Part shown: positions 1 through 7,238 of the stretch, in pieces
How the letters are laid out: each line of letters begins with the position of its first letter
Position numbering within the stretch: position 1 is the first letter of the stretch
Assembly: GCA_041389565.1 (NCBI GenBank)
Contig: JAWKRP010000009.1
Coordinates: 1-64,000, forward strand
DNA length: 64,000 bases
Source: JACKEQ01 sp041389565
Lineage (GTDB): Bacteria > Myxococcota_A > UBA796 > GCA-2862545
Direction of reading: 5' to 3'
The notes under the pieces: model-generated
Database searches by the model: none
Seen by the model: only the letters and a program-made list of their open reading frames with translations
What the model was told of the DNA's origin: nothing
Program-made: the position numbers and the translations under genes

Positions 1-464
1 AAGGCCGCTGCCGTGGGCTCGTTGATGAGCTTCAGTACCTGCAGGCCGGCCATCTCGCCCGCCTGCATCGTGAGGCGGCGCTGCACGTCGGTGAAGTACG
101 CGGGGACCGTGATCACCGCCTGGTCGACGCGATGCCCGAGGCGAAGCTCGGCGTCGTGCTTGAGCTTGGCGAGGATGAAGCTCGACAGATGCTCGGGGGT
201 GTACTCCTTGCCTCCGTACTCGAACTTGAAGCTCTCGTCGCCCATGTGGCGCTTGACGAACTCGACCACCTGCTCCGGGTACACCACGGCAGCCTGCTTG
301 GCGTAGTTCCCGACGATCACGTCCTCGTCCTCGAACAGGATGACGGAAGGAGTGATCCGGTCGCCTTCCGCATTGGGCAGGATTTCGGGGACGCCGTGCT
401 GGTTGACGTGCGCGATGGCGGAGAAGGTCGTGCCGAGGTCGATACCGACCGCACCGGTCGTCAT
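1..464 (-). CDS. dnaK: Molecular chaperone DnaK/Hsp70, N-terminal part (cut by window edge)
   Basis: Reading from the ATG at 464 towards base 1 gives 154 residues of an Hsp70 nucleotide-binding domain. The phosphate-1 loop GIDLGTTFSAIA is near residues 7-18, and the ITPSVILF, VITVPAYFTDVQR and KLINEPTAAA segments follow in the usual order. Hsp70s are ATP-driven cytoplasmic chaperones that work with a J-protein and GrpE. A GGAGG sits 8 bases before the ATG. A short inverted repeat touches this ribosome site, and a good sigma70-type promoter lies about 100 bases upstream; both are listed separately. The C-terminal two thirds are outside the window, so a DnaK paralog such as HscA or a dedicated Hsp70 cannot be excluded. 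Confidence 0.93.
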   Translation of the reverse strand, partial: MTTGAVGIDLGTTFSAIAHVNQHGVPEILPNAEGDRITPSVILFEDEDVIVGNYAKQAAVVYPEQVVEFVKRHMGDESFKFEYGGKEYTPEHLSSFILAKLKHDAELRLGHRVDQAVITVPAYFTDVQRRLTMQAGEMAGLQVLKLINEPTAAA

Positions 465-477
465 GTGCGGGGCCTCC

Positions 478-500
478 AGCTGAACTTGGATTGTTCAGCT
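478..500 (-). promoter_or_regulatory. Hairpin in the dnaK leader abutting the ribosome-binding site
   Basis: A perfect 8-bp inverted repeat (AGCTGAAC / GTTCAGCT, arms 478-485 and 493-500) surrounds a 7-base spacer. In the predicted dnaK mRNA the stem ends immediately before the GGAGG at 473-477. It is not a CIRCE element, whose arms are different and 9 bp long. It could be an operator or an RNA structure affecting ribosome access. Confidence 0.4.
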
Positions 501-563
501 TTCAGGAAGGGAAAACAGAGGGAGAGGATGGCTCCCCGGAGGGGGTGCCCGATTCGGTGTCGG

Positions 564-592
564 AGTATATCGAACGCACCTTGTCGGTCCAA
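564..592 (-). promoter_or_regulatory. Probable sigma70-type promoter of dnaK
   Basis: On the minus strand TTGGAC (592-587) is followed after exactly 17 bases by TATACT (569-564), one of the best -35/-10 pairs in the window. It points at the dnaK start, predicting a leader of about 90 bases. It does not resemble the sigma32 heat-shock consensus. The assignment rests on sequence match only. Confidence 0.6.
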
Positions 593-602
593 GCGGTGAA
601 CC

Positions 603-1175
603 ATGCCCACACTCGTGCTGGCGAGCACCAGCCCCTATCGTGCCAAGATCCTCACCGACGCGGGGATTCCGCACACCACGTGCGCTCCCGGCGTCGACGA
701 GAGCCGATTTGTCGACCCCGATCCGGCGGTCCGAGCGGTCGCCATCGCAGTGGCGAAGGCTCGGGCGGTCGATTCGGAGCACCTCGTGCTCGCGGCGGAT
801 CAGGTCGTGTTCGACCCCGAGACCGGCGAGGTCTTCGGGAAGCCGAAGGGCCCGGGAGACCATGTGGACCGGCTCCTCGCGATGCGCGGCCGCTGTCATC
901 ACCTCGTCACCGGGTTCGCGATCCGGCAGGGCGATCGGATCGTCACCGGAGTCGAGACCACACGGCTGTGGATCCGTCAGGTCGAGGAGTCCGAGATCCG
1001 GGCCTACGTGGCGCACGGCGAGGGTGCGGGGTGCGCGGGAGGGTACGCGGCCGAGGGGATCGGCGGGTTCCTGGTCGATCGGGTGGAGGGCGACTGGCTG
1101 AACGTGATCGGACTGCCGTTGTACCGTGTGTTCGATACGCTGCGAGACCTGGGCTGGAGGTTCGGTGGACGGTGA
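603..1175 (+). CDS. maf: Maf-like nucleoside triphosphate pyrophosphatase
   Basis: 190 residues, normal for Maf/YhdE/YceF enzymes, which hydrolyse non-canonical or excess NTPs such as dTTP, UTP or modified nucleotides to the monophosphate plus pyrophosphate. Visible family features are the N-terminal LASTSPYRAKIL, VDES near residue 32, AADQVV near 64, and a glycine-rich GGYAAEGIGGFLVD segment followed by the closing NVIGLPLY. The second arginine of the usual SPRR motif is replaced (SPYR). Family members differ in substrate and I cannot tell which one this is. The ATG at 603 has only a weak upstream purine stretch. The stop overlaps the start of the downstream glycosylase gene, so the two genes are probably co-transcribed. 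Confidence 0.9.
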   Translation: MPTLVLASTSPYRAKILTDAGIPHTTCAPGVDESRFVDPDPAVRAVAIAVAKARAVDSEHLVLAADQVVFDPETGEVFGKPKGPGDHVDRLLAMRGRCHHLVTGFAIRQGDRIVTGVETTRLWIRQVEESEIRAYVAHGEGAGCAGGYAAEGIGGFLVDRVEGDWLNVIGLPLYRVFDTLRDLGWRFGGR

Positions 1176-1965
1176 GATCGAGGCGCTCGCGCGCGACGTG
1201 CGTGCCGTTCTGGACGAGCTGATCTCGCGTGGCGTCCGTGTGGAGCCCCGCGGGGCAGGGCTCGCCGACCTCCCACCGTCCGACGAGCCCCCCGAGGCCG
1301 ACGAGACCGGGGGCGAAGGCGCGCCAGCCTCCGCGTGGACGAGCCTCGCCCGCGGCGCGCGCACCCGGGGGCCCGTCGGAGCGGCAGCGCTCCGCCAGGT
1401 CCGCGAGGAGCTCGGAGACTGCACCCGCTGCGGTCTGTGCAAGACGCGCCAGAACATCGTGTTCGGCGTGGGCAGCGGCGAGGCCGACCTCGTGGTGGTC
1501 GGAGAGGGTCCCGGTCAGCAGGAGGACGTGCAGGGCGAGCCCTTCGTCGGCCCCGCCGGCCAGATGCTCGACAAGATGCTCGAGCACGTGCTCGGCCTGA
1601 ACCGCTCGCAGACCTACATCCTCAACGTCGTGAAGTGCCGGCCCCCCAACAACCGGAACCCGCTCCCCGACGAGGTGGCCGCGTGCCGTCCCTTCATGGA
1701 GGCCCAGCTCCGTGCGCTCCAGCCGAAGGTGGTGCTCGTGCTCGGATCGGTCGCGTGGCGCACGCTCATGGAGACCGAGCAGGGCATCACGCGGGCACGC
1801 GGGCGCTGGCACGTGTGGCGCGATCCGGGGTCGGATCTCGAGGTGCCCGTGATGCCCACGTTCCACCCGGCGTACCTGCTCCGGAAGCCGGAGGACAAGC
1901 GCCTGACGTTCGCCGACCTCAAGGCCGTGCGCAAGCGCTACGACGACGAGGGCGGGCGTCGCTGA
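1165..1965 (+). CDS. Family 4 uracil-DNA glycosylase (Fe-S type)
   Basis: Removes uracil from DNA as the first step of base-excision repair. The 266-residue product has a variable N-terminal extension of about 80 residues and then the family-4 core. Four candidate [4Fe-4S] cysteines are C86 and C89 (CTRC) and C158 and C174; the spacing of the last two fits the family. Motif I is GEGPGQQED (113-121), followed by the NVVKCRPPNNRNP segment, and the second catalytic motif is HPAYLLR (234-240). I chose the GTG at 1165, which overlaps the maf stop by 11 bases and has GGAGG 4 bases upstream. An in-frame GTG at 1126 is possible but lies deeper inside maf. The next gene starts 34 bases after the stop. 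Confidence 0.9.
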   Translation: MDGEIEALARDVRAVLDELISRGVRVEPRGAGLADLPPSDEPPEADETGGEGAPASAWTSLARGARTRGPVGAAALRQVREELGDCTRCGLCKTRQNIVFGVGSGEADLVVVGEGPGQQEDVQGEPFVGPAGQMLDKMLEHVLGLNRSQTYILNVVKCRPPNNRNPLPDEVAACRPFMEAQLRALQPKVVLVLGSVAWRTLMETEQGITRARGRWHVWRDPGSDLEVPVMPTFHPAYLLRKPEDKRLTFADLKAVRKRYDDEGGRR

Positions 1966-1999
1966 CAGGGTTACAGGGCTCGACCCCGTGGAGCCCGAG

Positions 2000-3499
2000 A
2001 TGTCCCGTCCGAAGATCCAGCGCAAAGCCGACCTCCGCACCGAGAAGCCCGAGGCTCCCCTGGTCCCCGAGGCCCCGGCGGAGCCCCGCGCCACTGCGGC
2101 GTCCGCGCCGAAGGCCCAGCCCCAGCGGGCGCCCACGCCGAGGCTCGCCACCGACGACCTGATGGCGCTGGCCTCGATGGATCGGGCCGAGCTCGCCGCG
2201 CTCATGGAGGGGTCGCTGCGCGCGGGCTCGCTCGAGACGGGGGATCAGGTCACCGGCACGATCACCGGCGTGAACGATCAGCAGGTGCTGGTCGACGTCG
2301 GCGGGAAGTCCGAGGCGTGGATGGAGCGCGGCGAGCTGGCCGATCCCCAGCTCGGCCAGTCCATCACGGCCTATGTGGTCGAAGTGGGCGAGTCGAACGT
2401 GAAGATCTCGCTCCAGCTGTCGGGGGCCGCGGCGTCCGCCCACCTCGACGAGGCCAGGGAGTCGGGGATCCCGGTCGAGGGTCGCGTGGCGTCCATGAAC
2501 TCGGGTGGGTTCGAGGTGAAGATCGGCGACGTGCGCGCGTTCTGCCCGCGCTCGCTCATCTCGCGCCACCACGTCGACGCCCCCGAGGTGTTCGTCGGGC
2601 AGACGCTGCAGTTCAAGGTCATCGAGACGGGCGACAAGATCGTCCTGTCGCGCCGGGCGCTCGAAGAGGAGCGGGCCGAGGAGCTCGCATCCACCTTCTG
2701 GCAGAGCGTCGTGCTCGGGCAGGAGCTCGAGGGCGTCGTGCGCAACGTGCAGTCGTTCGGCGCGTTCGTGGATGTGGGCGGGGTCGACGGGCTCATCCCG
2801 AAGCGCGAGCTGTCGTGGGGCGACGAGGCCCCGTCCGACCTCATCGGGGTGGGCGAGCAGGTCACCGTGCGCGTGCTCGAGGTCGACCACCAGAACCGCA
2901 AGCTCACGCTGAGCCTCAAGAACCCCGATCAGGCGCCGTGGCGCATGGTCGGCTCCGAGTTCGTGGAGGGCGGCGTGTACGAAGGCTCGGTGGCACGCGT
3001 CACTTCGTTCGGCGCGTTCGTGCGCCTGGCCGACGGTCTCGACGGGCTCGTGCACGTCAGCCGGTTCACGAAGGGCATGCCTTCCGCCGGCGACGCCCTC
3101 ACCGTCCGGGTGCTCGCCATCGACCACGAGCGCCGGCGCCTGTCGCTCGCGCCCGTCGTGGCGGGTTCGGCCGAGGAAGCCACCGCCTCCGAGGAGGTCG
3201 TGTCGGGCTCGGTCGCCGAGGTCATGCGGAACGGGGTCGTCGTGCAGCTCGACGATGGCCGCACGGGCTGGCTGCCGGCGTCCGAGGTCGAGCTCCCTGC
3301 AGGCACGCTGCTCTCGCAGCGCTTCCGCCGCGGAAAGGCGGTGCAGGCACGCGTGAAGCAGGCCGAGCGCGGCGATCGCCTCACGCTGACGATGCGCGCT
3401 GCGGCCACCGAAGACTGGCGGGCGCACGTCCAGCCCAAGAAGCCCGAGAGCTTCGGCACGCTGGGCGACCTGTTCGCGGGCCTCAAGCTCGGGAAGTGA
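2000..3499 (+). CDS. S1-domain RNA-binding protein (ribosomal protein S1-like)
   Basis: 499 residues. After a low-complexity Pro/Ala-rich N-terminus of about 75 residues come five consecutive S1 (OB-fold) domains, at roughly 80-145, 155-220, 235-305, 315-380 and 390-460. The third and fourth carry the best consensus, with SFGAFVDVGGVDGLIP and SFGAFVRLADGLDGLVH. Ribosomal protein S1 binds mRNA and helps initiation on structured messages. Five domains instead of six and the divergent first two make this an S1-like paralog or a lineage variant, so I give no symbol. The ATG at 2000 is preferred over the GTG at 1988 because GGAG sits 6 bases before it. A GGGTTACA box lies 24 bases upstream, and the gene ends at a strong hairpin. 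Confidence 0.85.
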   Translation: MSRPKIQRKADLRTEKPEAPLVPEAPAEPRATAASAPKAQPQRAPTPRLATDDLMALASMDRAELAALMEGSLRAGSLETGDQVTGTITGVNDQQVLVDVGGKSEAWMERGELADPQLGQSITAYVVEVGESNVKISLQLSGAAASAHLDEARESGIPVEGRVASMNSGGFEVKIGDVRAFCPRSLISRHHVDAPEVFVGQTLQFKVIETGDKIVLSRRALEEERAEELASTFWQSVVLGQELEGVVRNVQSFGAFVDVGGVDGLIPKRELSWGDEAPSDLIGVGEQVTVRVLEVDHQNRKLTLSLKNPDQAPWRMVGSEFVEGGVYEGSVARVTSFGAFVRLADGLDGLVHVSRFTKGMPSAGDALTVRVLAIDHERRRLSLAPVVAGSAEEATASEEVVSGSVAEVMRNGVVVQLDDGRTGWLPASEVELPAGTLLSQRFRRGKAVQARVKQAERGDRLTLTMRAAATEDWRAHVQPKKPESFGTLGDLFAGLKLGK

Positions 3500-3503
3500 C
3501 GAA

Positions 3504-3538
3504 GAAGCGCCGAACCCCGAGAGAGGGGCCGGCGCTTC
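3504..3538. terminator. Bidirectional hairpin terminator between converging genes
   Basis: A 9-bp perfect stem (GAAGCGCCG 3504-3512 with CGGCGCTTC 3530-3538) encloses a second inner CCCC/GGGG pairing. It lies just after the stop of the S1-like gene and before the end of the converging lipoprotein gene. A clear U-tract is missing on either side, so it may act with Rho or only protect 3' ends. Confidence 0.7.
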
Positions 3539-3592
3539 GTGCGTTTGCGGTGGGTGACGCGGCGTGCCGCGCCCGCCGTGTGGCGCGCGGGG

Positions 3593-4174
3593 CTACTCGC
3601 TCCGCTCGTCCATCTTGCCGTCGCCGTCGGTGTCGGTGCCCGTACGGATCACGTTGCCCTCGGCGTCGAAGCGCTCCCAGACATCGATCTTCCCGTCGCC
3701 GTTCGTATCGCGCTCCTTGCGGGAGAGGCGCGTCTGGCCCTCGACGGTCTCGTAGTACTTGAACACGTTCGACACGCCGTCGGTCTCGGTGTCGTACTCG
3801 GACATCACGCGCTTGCCGTCGCGGTAGTGGTCGGTCCAGTCGAACTTCCCGTCGTAGTCGGAGTCCATCTCCTCCTTCTTCAGGCGGCCCTCGTCGTCGA
3901 AGAACGACACGAGGTCGATCCGGCCATCCTGGTTGAGATCCAGCTCCTTCTTCACGAGCAGCCGATCGGTGGCGCGCTCGCGGTAGTAGTTGATGATCTC
4001 GGGACGACCATCGATGTCGAGGTCGACCTCCTGCTGCAGCAGACCCTCCTCGGGGAGCTCGCGCTCGGTGACCTGGCTCTGCCACTCTTCCGTCGATCCC
4101 ACAGGTTCGCCGCGCGACTTCGACTTGCAGCCGATGAGGGCGACACACACCACGAGAACTGGGACTACTCGCAT
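3593..4174 (-). CDS. Lipoprotein with six EF-hand-like Asp-rich repeats
   Basis: 193 residues starting with a lipoprotein signal (MRVVPVLVVCVALIGC, Cys at 16). The rest contains six regularly spaced acidic loops of the type DxDxDGxxD: DLDIDGRPE, DLNQDGRID, DSDYDGKFD, DTETDGVSN, DTNGDGKID and DTDGDGKMD. Such loops bind calcium in EF-hand, dockerin and thrombospondin type-3 proteins. The intervening segments are rich in aromatic and charged residues (INYYRER, VSFFDDEG, FKYYETVE), typical of bacterial EF-hand surface proteins. The ATG at 4174 is preceded by GAGG at 6 bases; a longer reading frame upstream has no signal peptide. A small hairpin (4189-4203) lies in the leader. Function is unknown, probably a calcium-stabilised envelope protein. 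It is divergent from the kinase/Ig operon and may be related to it. Confidence 0.85.
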   Translation of the reverse strand: MRVVPVLVVCVALIGCKSKSRGEPVGSTEEWQSQVTERELPEEGLLQQEVDLDIDGRPEIINYYRERATDRLLVKKELDLNQDGRIDLVSFFDDEGRLKKEEMDSDYDGKFDWTDHYRDGKRVMSEYDTETDGVSNVFKYYETVEGQTRLSRKERDTNGDGKIDVWERFDAEGNVIRTGTDTDGDGKMDERSE

Positions 4175-4212
4175 TGAGGACCTCGATTCGGGGTGGAACC
4201 CCGCACCCGAGC

Positions 4213-4240
4213 ATTCTAGCGGCCATTGTCCGACATGCAA
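4213..4240 (-). promoter_or_regulatory. Candidate promoter of the EF-hand lipoprotein gene
   Basis: TTGCAT (4240-4235) and TAGAAT (4218-4213) on the minus strand are separated by 16 bases and lie about 40 bases before the lipoprotein start. The element physically overlaps the plus-strand promoter at 4226-4254, so the two transcription units probably compete or are co-regulated. Confidence 0.5.
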
Positions 4241-4254
4241 CTGCAGGCTATTGA
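4226..4254 (+). promoter_or_regulatory. Candidate promoter of the kinase/Ig-protein operon
   Basis: TTGTCC (4226-4231) and TATTGA (4249-4254) are spaced by exactly 17 bases. The predicted start near 4261 gives a very short leader before the GGAGGG ribosome site (4263-4268) and the GTG at 4272. Match only; not otherwise supported. Confidence 0.5.
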
Positions 4255-4271
4255 CGCGCTCTGGAGGGCAC

Positions 4272-5450
4272 GTGACCCGAGGGCGCCTGATCATCGTCGA
4301 CGATGAACCCGTCATCCTGCGCCTGCTGGCCTCGGTGTTCGACGGCGAAGGCTACGATCTCGTCACCTGCTCCGACGGTCGCAGCGCGCTCGAGGCCATC
4401 GACATCGGGGTCGACGTGCTGCTCACCGACAAGAACCTGCCCGACGTGGGGGGGCTCGAGCTCCTGGAGCACGCGAAGCGGCGCCAGCCCGACTGCGAGG
4501 TGCTCATCATCACGGGCTACGCCTCGCTCGACACCGTGCTGCGCGCGCTGCACCTCGATGCGTTCGACTACATCGTGAAGCCGCCGAAAGACATCTTCCA
4601 CGTGAAGCGGAAGGTGGGGCAGGCGTTCGCGAAGGTGCGCCTCGCGCGCGAGAACAAGGAGCTCCTCGCCCGCCTGCAGGAGCGCAACCGGGAGCTCGAG
4701 GCCGCGCTGTCCGAGCTCACCGAGGTGCAGGCCGAGCTCATCCAGAGCGAGAAGCTCGCCGGAATCGGCACGCTCGCCGCCGGAATCGCGCACGAGATCA
4801 GCAGCCCGCTGTTCGGTGTGATGGGGCTCGCCGAGGCGATCCAGGAAGAGGACGACCGCGAGCTCGTGAACGGGTATGCGCGGGAGATCGTCGACTACTC
4901 GCGCACCATCAAGGAGATCGTGGTGCAGCTGTCGGGCTACAGCCGCACCGCCGAGCACGAGTACCACACCACCGTCGAGCTCTCGCGGGTGATCGCCGAC
5001 GCCGTGAAGCTCGTGCGGCGCAGCATCGGTCACGAGCCGCTCAAGGTGGAGGTCGCGGTGGGGAGCGAGCTCCACATCAACGCCCGCACCAACGAGATCC
5101 AGCAGGTGTTCGTGAACCTCGTGAAGAACGCGCTCGAGGCGGTCGCCGAGCGGCACGGCGAGTCCGAGGACGGCCACCTGGAGGTCACGGCGGGGCGTGA
5201 CGACAAGCACACCTGGATCGAGGTGCGCGACAACGGGGAGGGCATTCCGCCCGAGCGCATCGGGTCGATCTTCGATCCCTTCTACACGACGAAGCCCCCG
5301 GGCCGCGGCACCGGGCTCGGCCTCAACATCGTCTACCGCATCGTCACGAAGTACCGCGGCACCATCGCGGTCGAGAGCATCGTCGGGTCGGGCACCGTGT
5401 TCACGCTCCGCTTCCCGGTCGGTGACGAGGGCCCCGAGTCCTCCGGATGA
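4272..5450 (+). CDS. Receiver domain-histidine kinase, soluble
   Basis: 392 residues, no membrane segment. A CheY-like receiver comes first (residues 5-115) with acidic D10/D11, phospho-acceptor D53 in LLTDKNLPD, T81 and K103. A helical coiled linker follows (125-160), then a HisKA dimerisation domain with H174 in AAGIAHEISSPL. The HATPase domain is intact: N286 in FVNLVKNALEA, the G1 box DNGEGIP near 320, then FDPFYTTKPPGRGTGLGL. The layout implies a cytoplasmic kinase whose activity is set by phosphorylation of its own N-terminal receiver. The start is the GTG at 4272; the reading frame extends upstream but without homology. It is the first gene of a six-gene operon and overlaps the next gene by 4 bases (ATGA), indicating translational coupling. 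No DNA-binding regulator is encoded in the operon. Confidence 0.92.
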   Translation: MTRGRLIIVDDEPVILRLLASVFDGEGYDLVTCSDGRSALEAIDIGVDVLLTDKNLPDVGGLELLEHAKRRQPDCEVLIITGYASLDTVLRALHLDAFDYIVKPPKDIFHVKRKVGQAFAKVRLARENKELLARLQERNRELEAALSELTEVQAELIQSEKLAGIGTLAAGIAHEISSPLFGVMGLAEAIQEEDDRELVNGYAREIVDYSRTIKEIVVQLSGYSRTAEHEYHTTVELSRVIADAVKLVRRSIGHEPLKVEVAVGSELHINARTNEIQQVFVNLVKNALEAVAERHGESEDGHLEVTAGRDDKHTWIEVRDNGEGIPPERIGSIFDPFYTTKPPGRGTGLGLNIVYRIVTKYRGTIAVESIVGSGTVFTLRFPVGDEGPESSG

Positions 5451-7201
5451 GACTCTGGCTGCGGTTCGCGCTGGTCATCGCGGCCGTCAGCGTGTTCTCG
5501 CTGCTGTTCCTCGGGCTCTGGGCACAGCAGGTCACGGGCGAGTCCGCCACGGCGTCGGCCGAAGAGGCGCAACAGCGCGACGCTGCCGCCATCGCGTCGT
5601 CCGTGGGGCGATGGCTCCGCAGCCAGACCGACTTCCTGGTCGGGTGGGTCGGCACGTTCCCGGTCGCCGGCCTCGACGAGGAGCGTCAGACCGGCCTGCT
5701 CCGCGCGGTCCTCATCGCCATGCCCTCCACGGGCACCGTCGTCCTGGTCGACGGCGACGGCCAGCTCGTCGTGGAGCCCGCCATCCTCGACCGGGGCAAC
5801 GGCACCGCGCTCACCGCCAGCCTCGTCGATCGGCTCCCGGTCACCGAGGCCCTCGCCAGCGAGTCGGGAGTCGCGATCGGCGCGTTCTACCAGCCGGCCA
5901 GCGGGCCGCCCGCCGTTCCGGTCGCCGTGGTGGCTTCCGACGATCCGCCGCTCGTGCTGGGAGCCCAGCTGTCTCTCGTGGTGGCGGACGAGCTCGAGGC
6001 CCAGTCCACCGACACCCGCGCCGTGCTCCTCGTCGATCGCGAGGGCAACCGCGTCGGCGCCAACCACCCGATGGTCGACGTCGACCTCGTCCGCGCGCTG
6101 CTCGGAACGCTCGCGAGCGTGCAGTACCGGTCGGGCGGGATCGATGTCCAGGGTGCCGTCGCGCCGGTCCCCGGCACCCCCTGGTCGCTCCTCGTGCTCG
6201 AGCCCGCGGACGTCGCCCTGGAGCCTGCGTACCGCATCCAGCGCGTGCTCGTCATCGTGCTGGGCGTCGCCATGGCCGTCGCCATCGCGCTCGGGTTCGT
6301 CATGGGGCGCTGGTTCACCGATCCCATCGCGCGCCTGCGCGACACCGCGCTCGTCCTGGCCGAGGGGCGGTACGGAACCCGCGCCGAGGTCTCCAGTCAG
6401 GACGAGGTCGGCGAGCTCGCCCGCGCGTTCAACCACCTGTCCGGGCGCCTCAAGGAGAACCAGGTCGAGATCCAGCGTCAGCGCGGCGAGATCGAGGCGT
6501 TCAACCGCGAGCTCCAGGCGCGGGTCGACGATGCCACGGCCGACCTCCGCGACGCCCAGGAGCAGCTCGTCCGCTCCGGTCAGCTCGCCGCCGTCGCCCA
6601 GCTCGGCGCAGGTATGGCGCACGAGCTGAACAACCCGCTCATGGCCATCCTCGGGCTCGCCCAGGTCCTCAAGAGCCGCGCGACCGACGCCGGGGTGAGC
6701 GAGGTCATCGACGACCTCGAAGCCGAGGCCGCGCGCTGTCGCGACGTGCTCGACGCGCTCCTCAAGCTCACCGGTGCCGACGCGCCCGAGGGGACTGGCG
6801 TGGCCCGCCTCGACGAGGTCCTCGCAGACGTGCGCACCGCTCTCGTGAGCGCGGTCCGCGACAGCGGCGTGGCCGTGGAGTGGGGCGACATCCCCGCGGT
6901 CGACGTCGCGGTCGACCCCGCGCTCGCCGTCGGAGCGTTCGGTCAGCTCGTCACGGCGCTCGTCACGGGGCTGCCCCGCGGCGCCCACCTCACCGTGCAC
7001 GCAGAGCTGTCCGGCGCGTTCGCGGTCGTACTCCTGCACCCCGATCAGGAGGTCGGCATCGTCCAGGACGACTGGATGGCGTCGGGCCTCGACGTCTGGG
7101 TCGCCCGGCAGACCCTCGACCGCCTCGGCGGGCAGCTCGTGGAGCCCCTCGACGACAGCGCGGCCTGGCGCGTGAGGCTCCCGCTCGTCGACGCGTGCTA
7201 G
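5447..7201 (+). CDS. Membrane sensor histidine kinase with degenerate ATPase domain
   Basis: 584 residues. One transmembrane helix (about 7-27), an extracytoplasmic sensor region of 240 residues (Cache-like, inferred from layout), a second helix (267-288), HAMP (289-341), a coiled coil and a normal HisKA segment with H392 in AGMAHELNNPL. The C-terminal 135 residues sit where the HATPase domain should be, but the N-box asparagine is gone (AFGQLVTALVTGL), there is no DxGxG G1 box (LLHPDQEVG instead) and no GTGLGL G2 box. It should therefore be unable to bind ATP but could still be phosphorylated on H392 by a partner kinase. The two other kinases in the same operon both keep a complete ATPase domain. 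The start ATG overlaps the previous stop by 4 bases. Confidence 0.88.
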   Translation: MRLWLRFALVIAAVSVFSLLFLGLWAQQVTGESATASAEEAQQRDAAAIASSVGRWLRSQTDFLVGWVGTFPVAGLDEERQTGLLRAVLIAMPSTGTVVLVDGDGQLVVEPAILDRGNGTALTASLVDRLPVTEALASESGVAIGAFYQPASGPPAVPVAVVASDDPPLVLGAQLSLVVADELEAQSTDTRAVLLVDREGNRVGANHPMVDVDLVRALLGTLASVQYRSGGIDVQGAVAPVPGTPWSLLVLEPADVALEPAYRIQRVLVIVLGVAMAVAIALGFVMGRWFTDPIARLRDTALVLAEGRYGTRAEVSSQDEVGELARAFNHLSGRLKENQVEIQRQRGEIEAFNRELQARVDDATADLRDAQEQLVRSGQLAAVAQLGAGMAHELNNPLMAILGLAQVLKSRATDAGVSEVIDDLEAEAARCRDVLDALLKLTGADAPEGTGVARLDEVLADVRTALVSAVRDSGVAVEWGDIPAVDVAVDPALAVGAFGQLVTALVTGLPRGAHLTVHAELSGAFAVVLLHPDQEVGIVQDDWMASGLDVWVARQTLDRLGGQLVEPLDDSAAWRVRLPLVDAC

Positions 7202-7238
7202 AACTACAGACGAGGGCGGACGAAGGAGCATCACGCGC

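Noticed and set aside
478..500. CIRCE (HrcA) operator at dnaK
   Set aside because: Arms and spacer do not match TTAGCACTC-N9-GAGTGCTAA.
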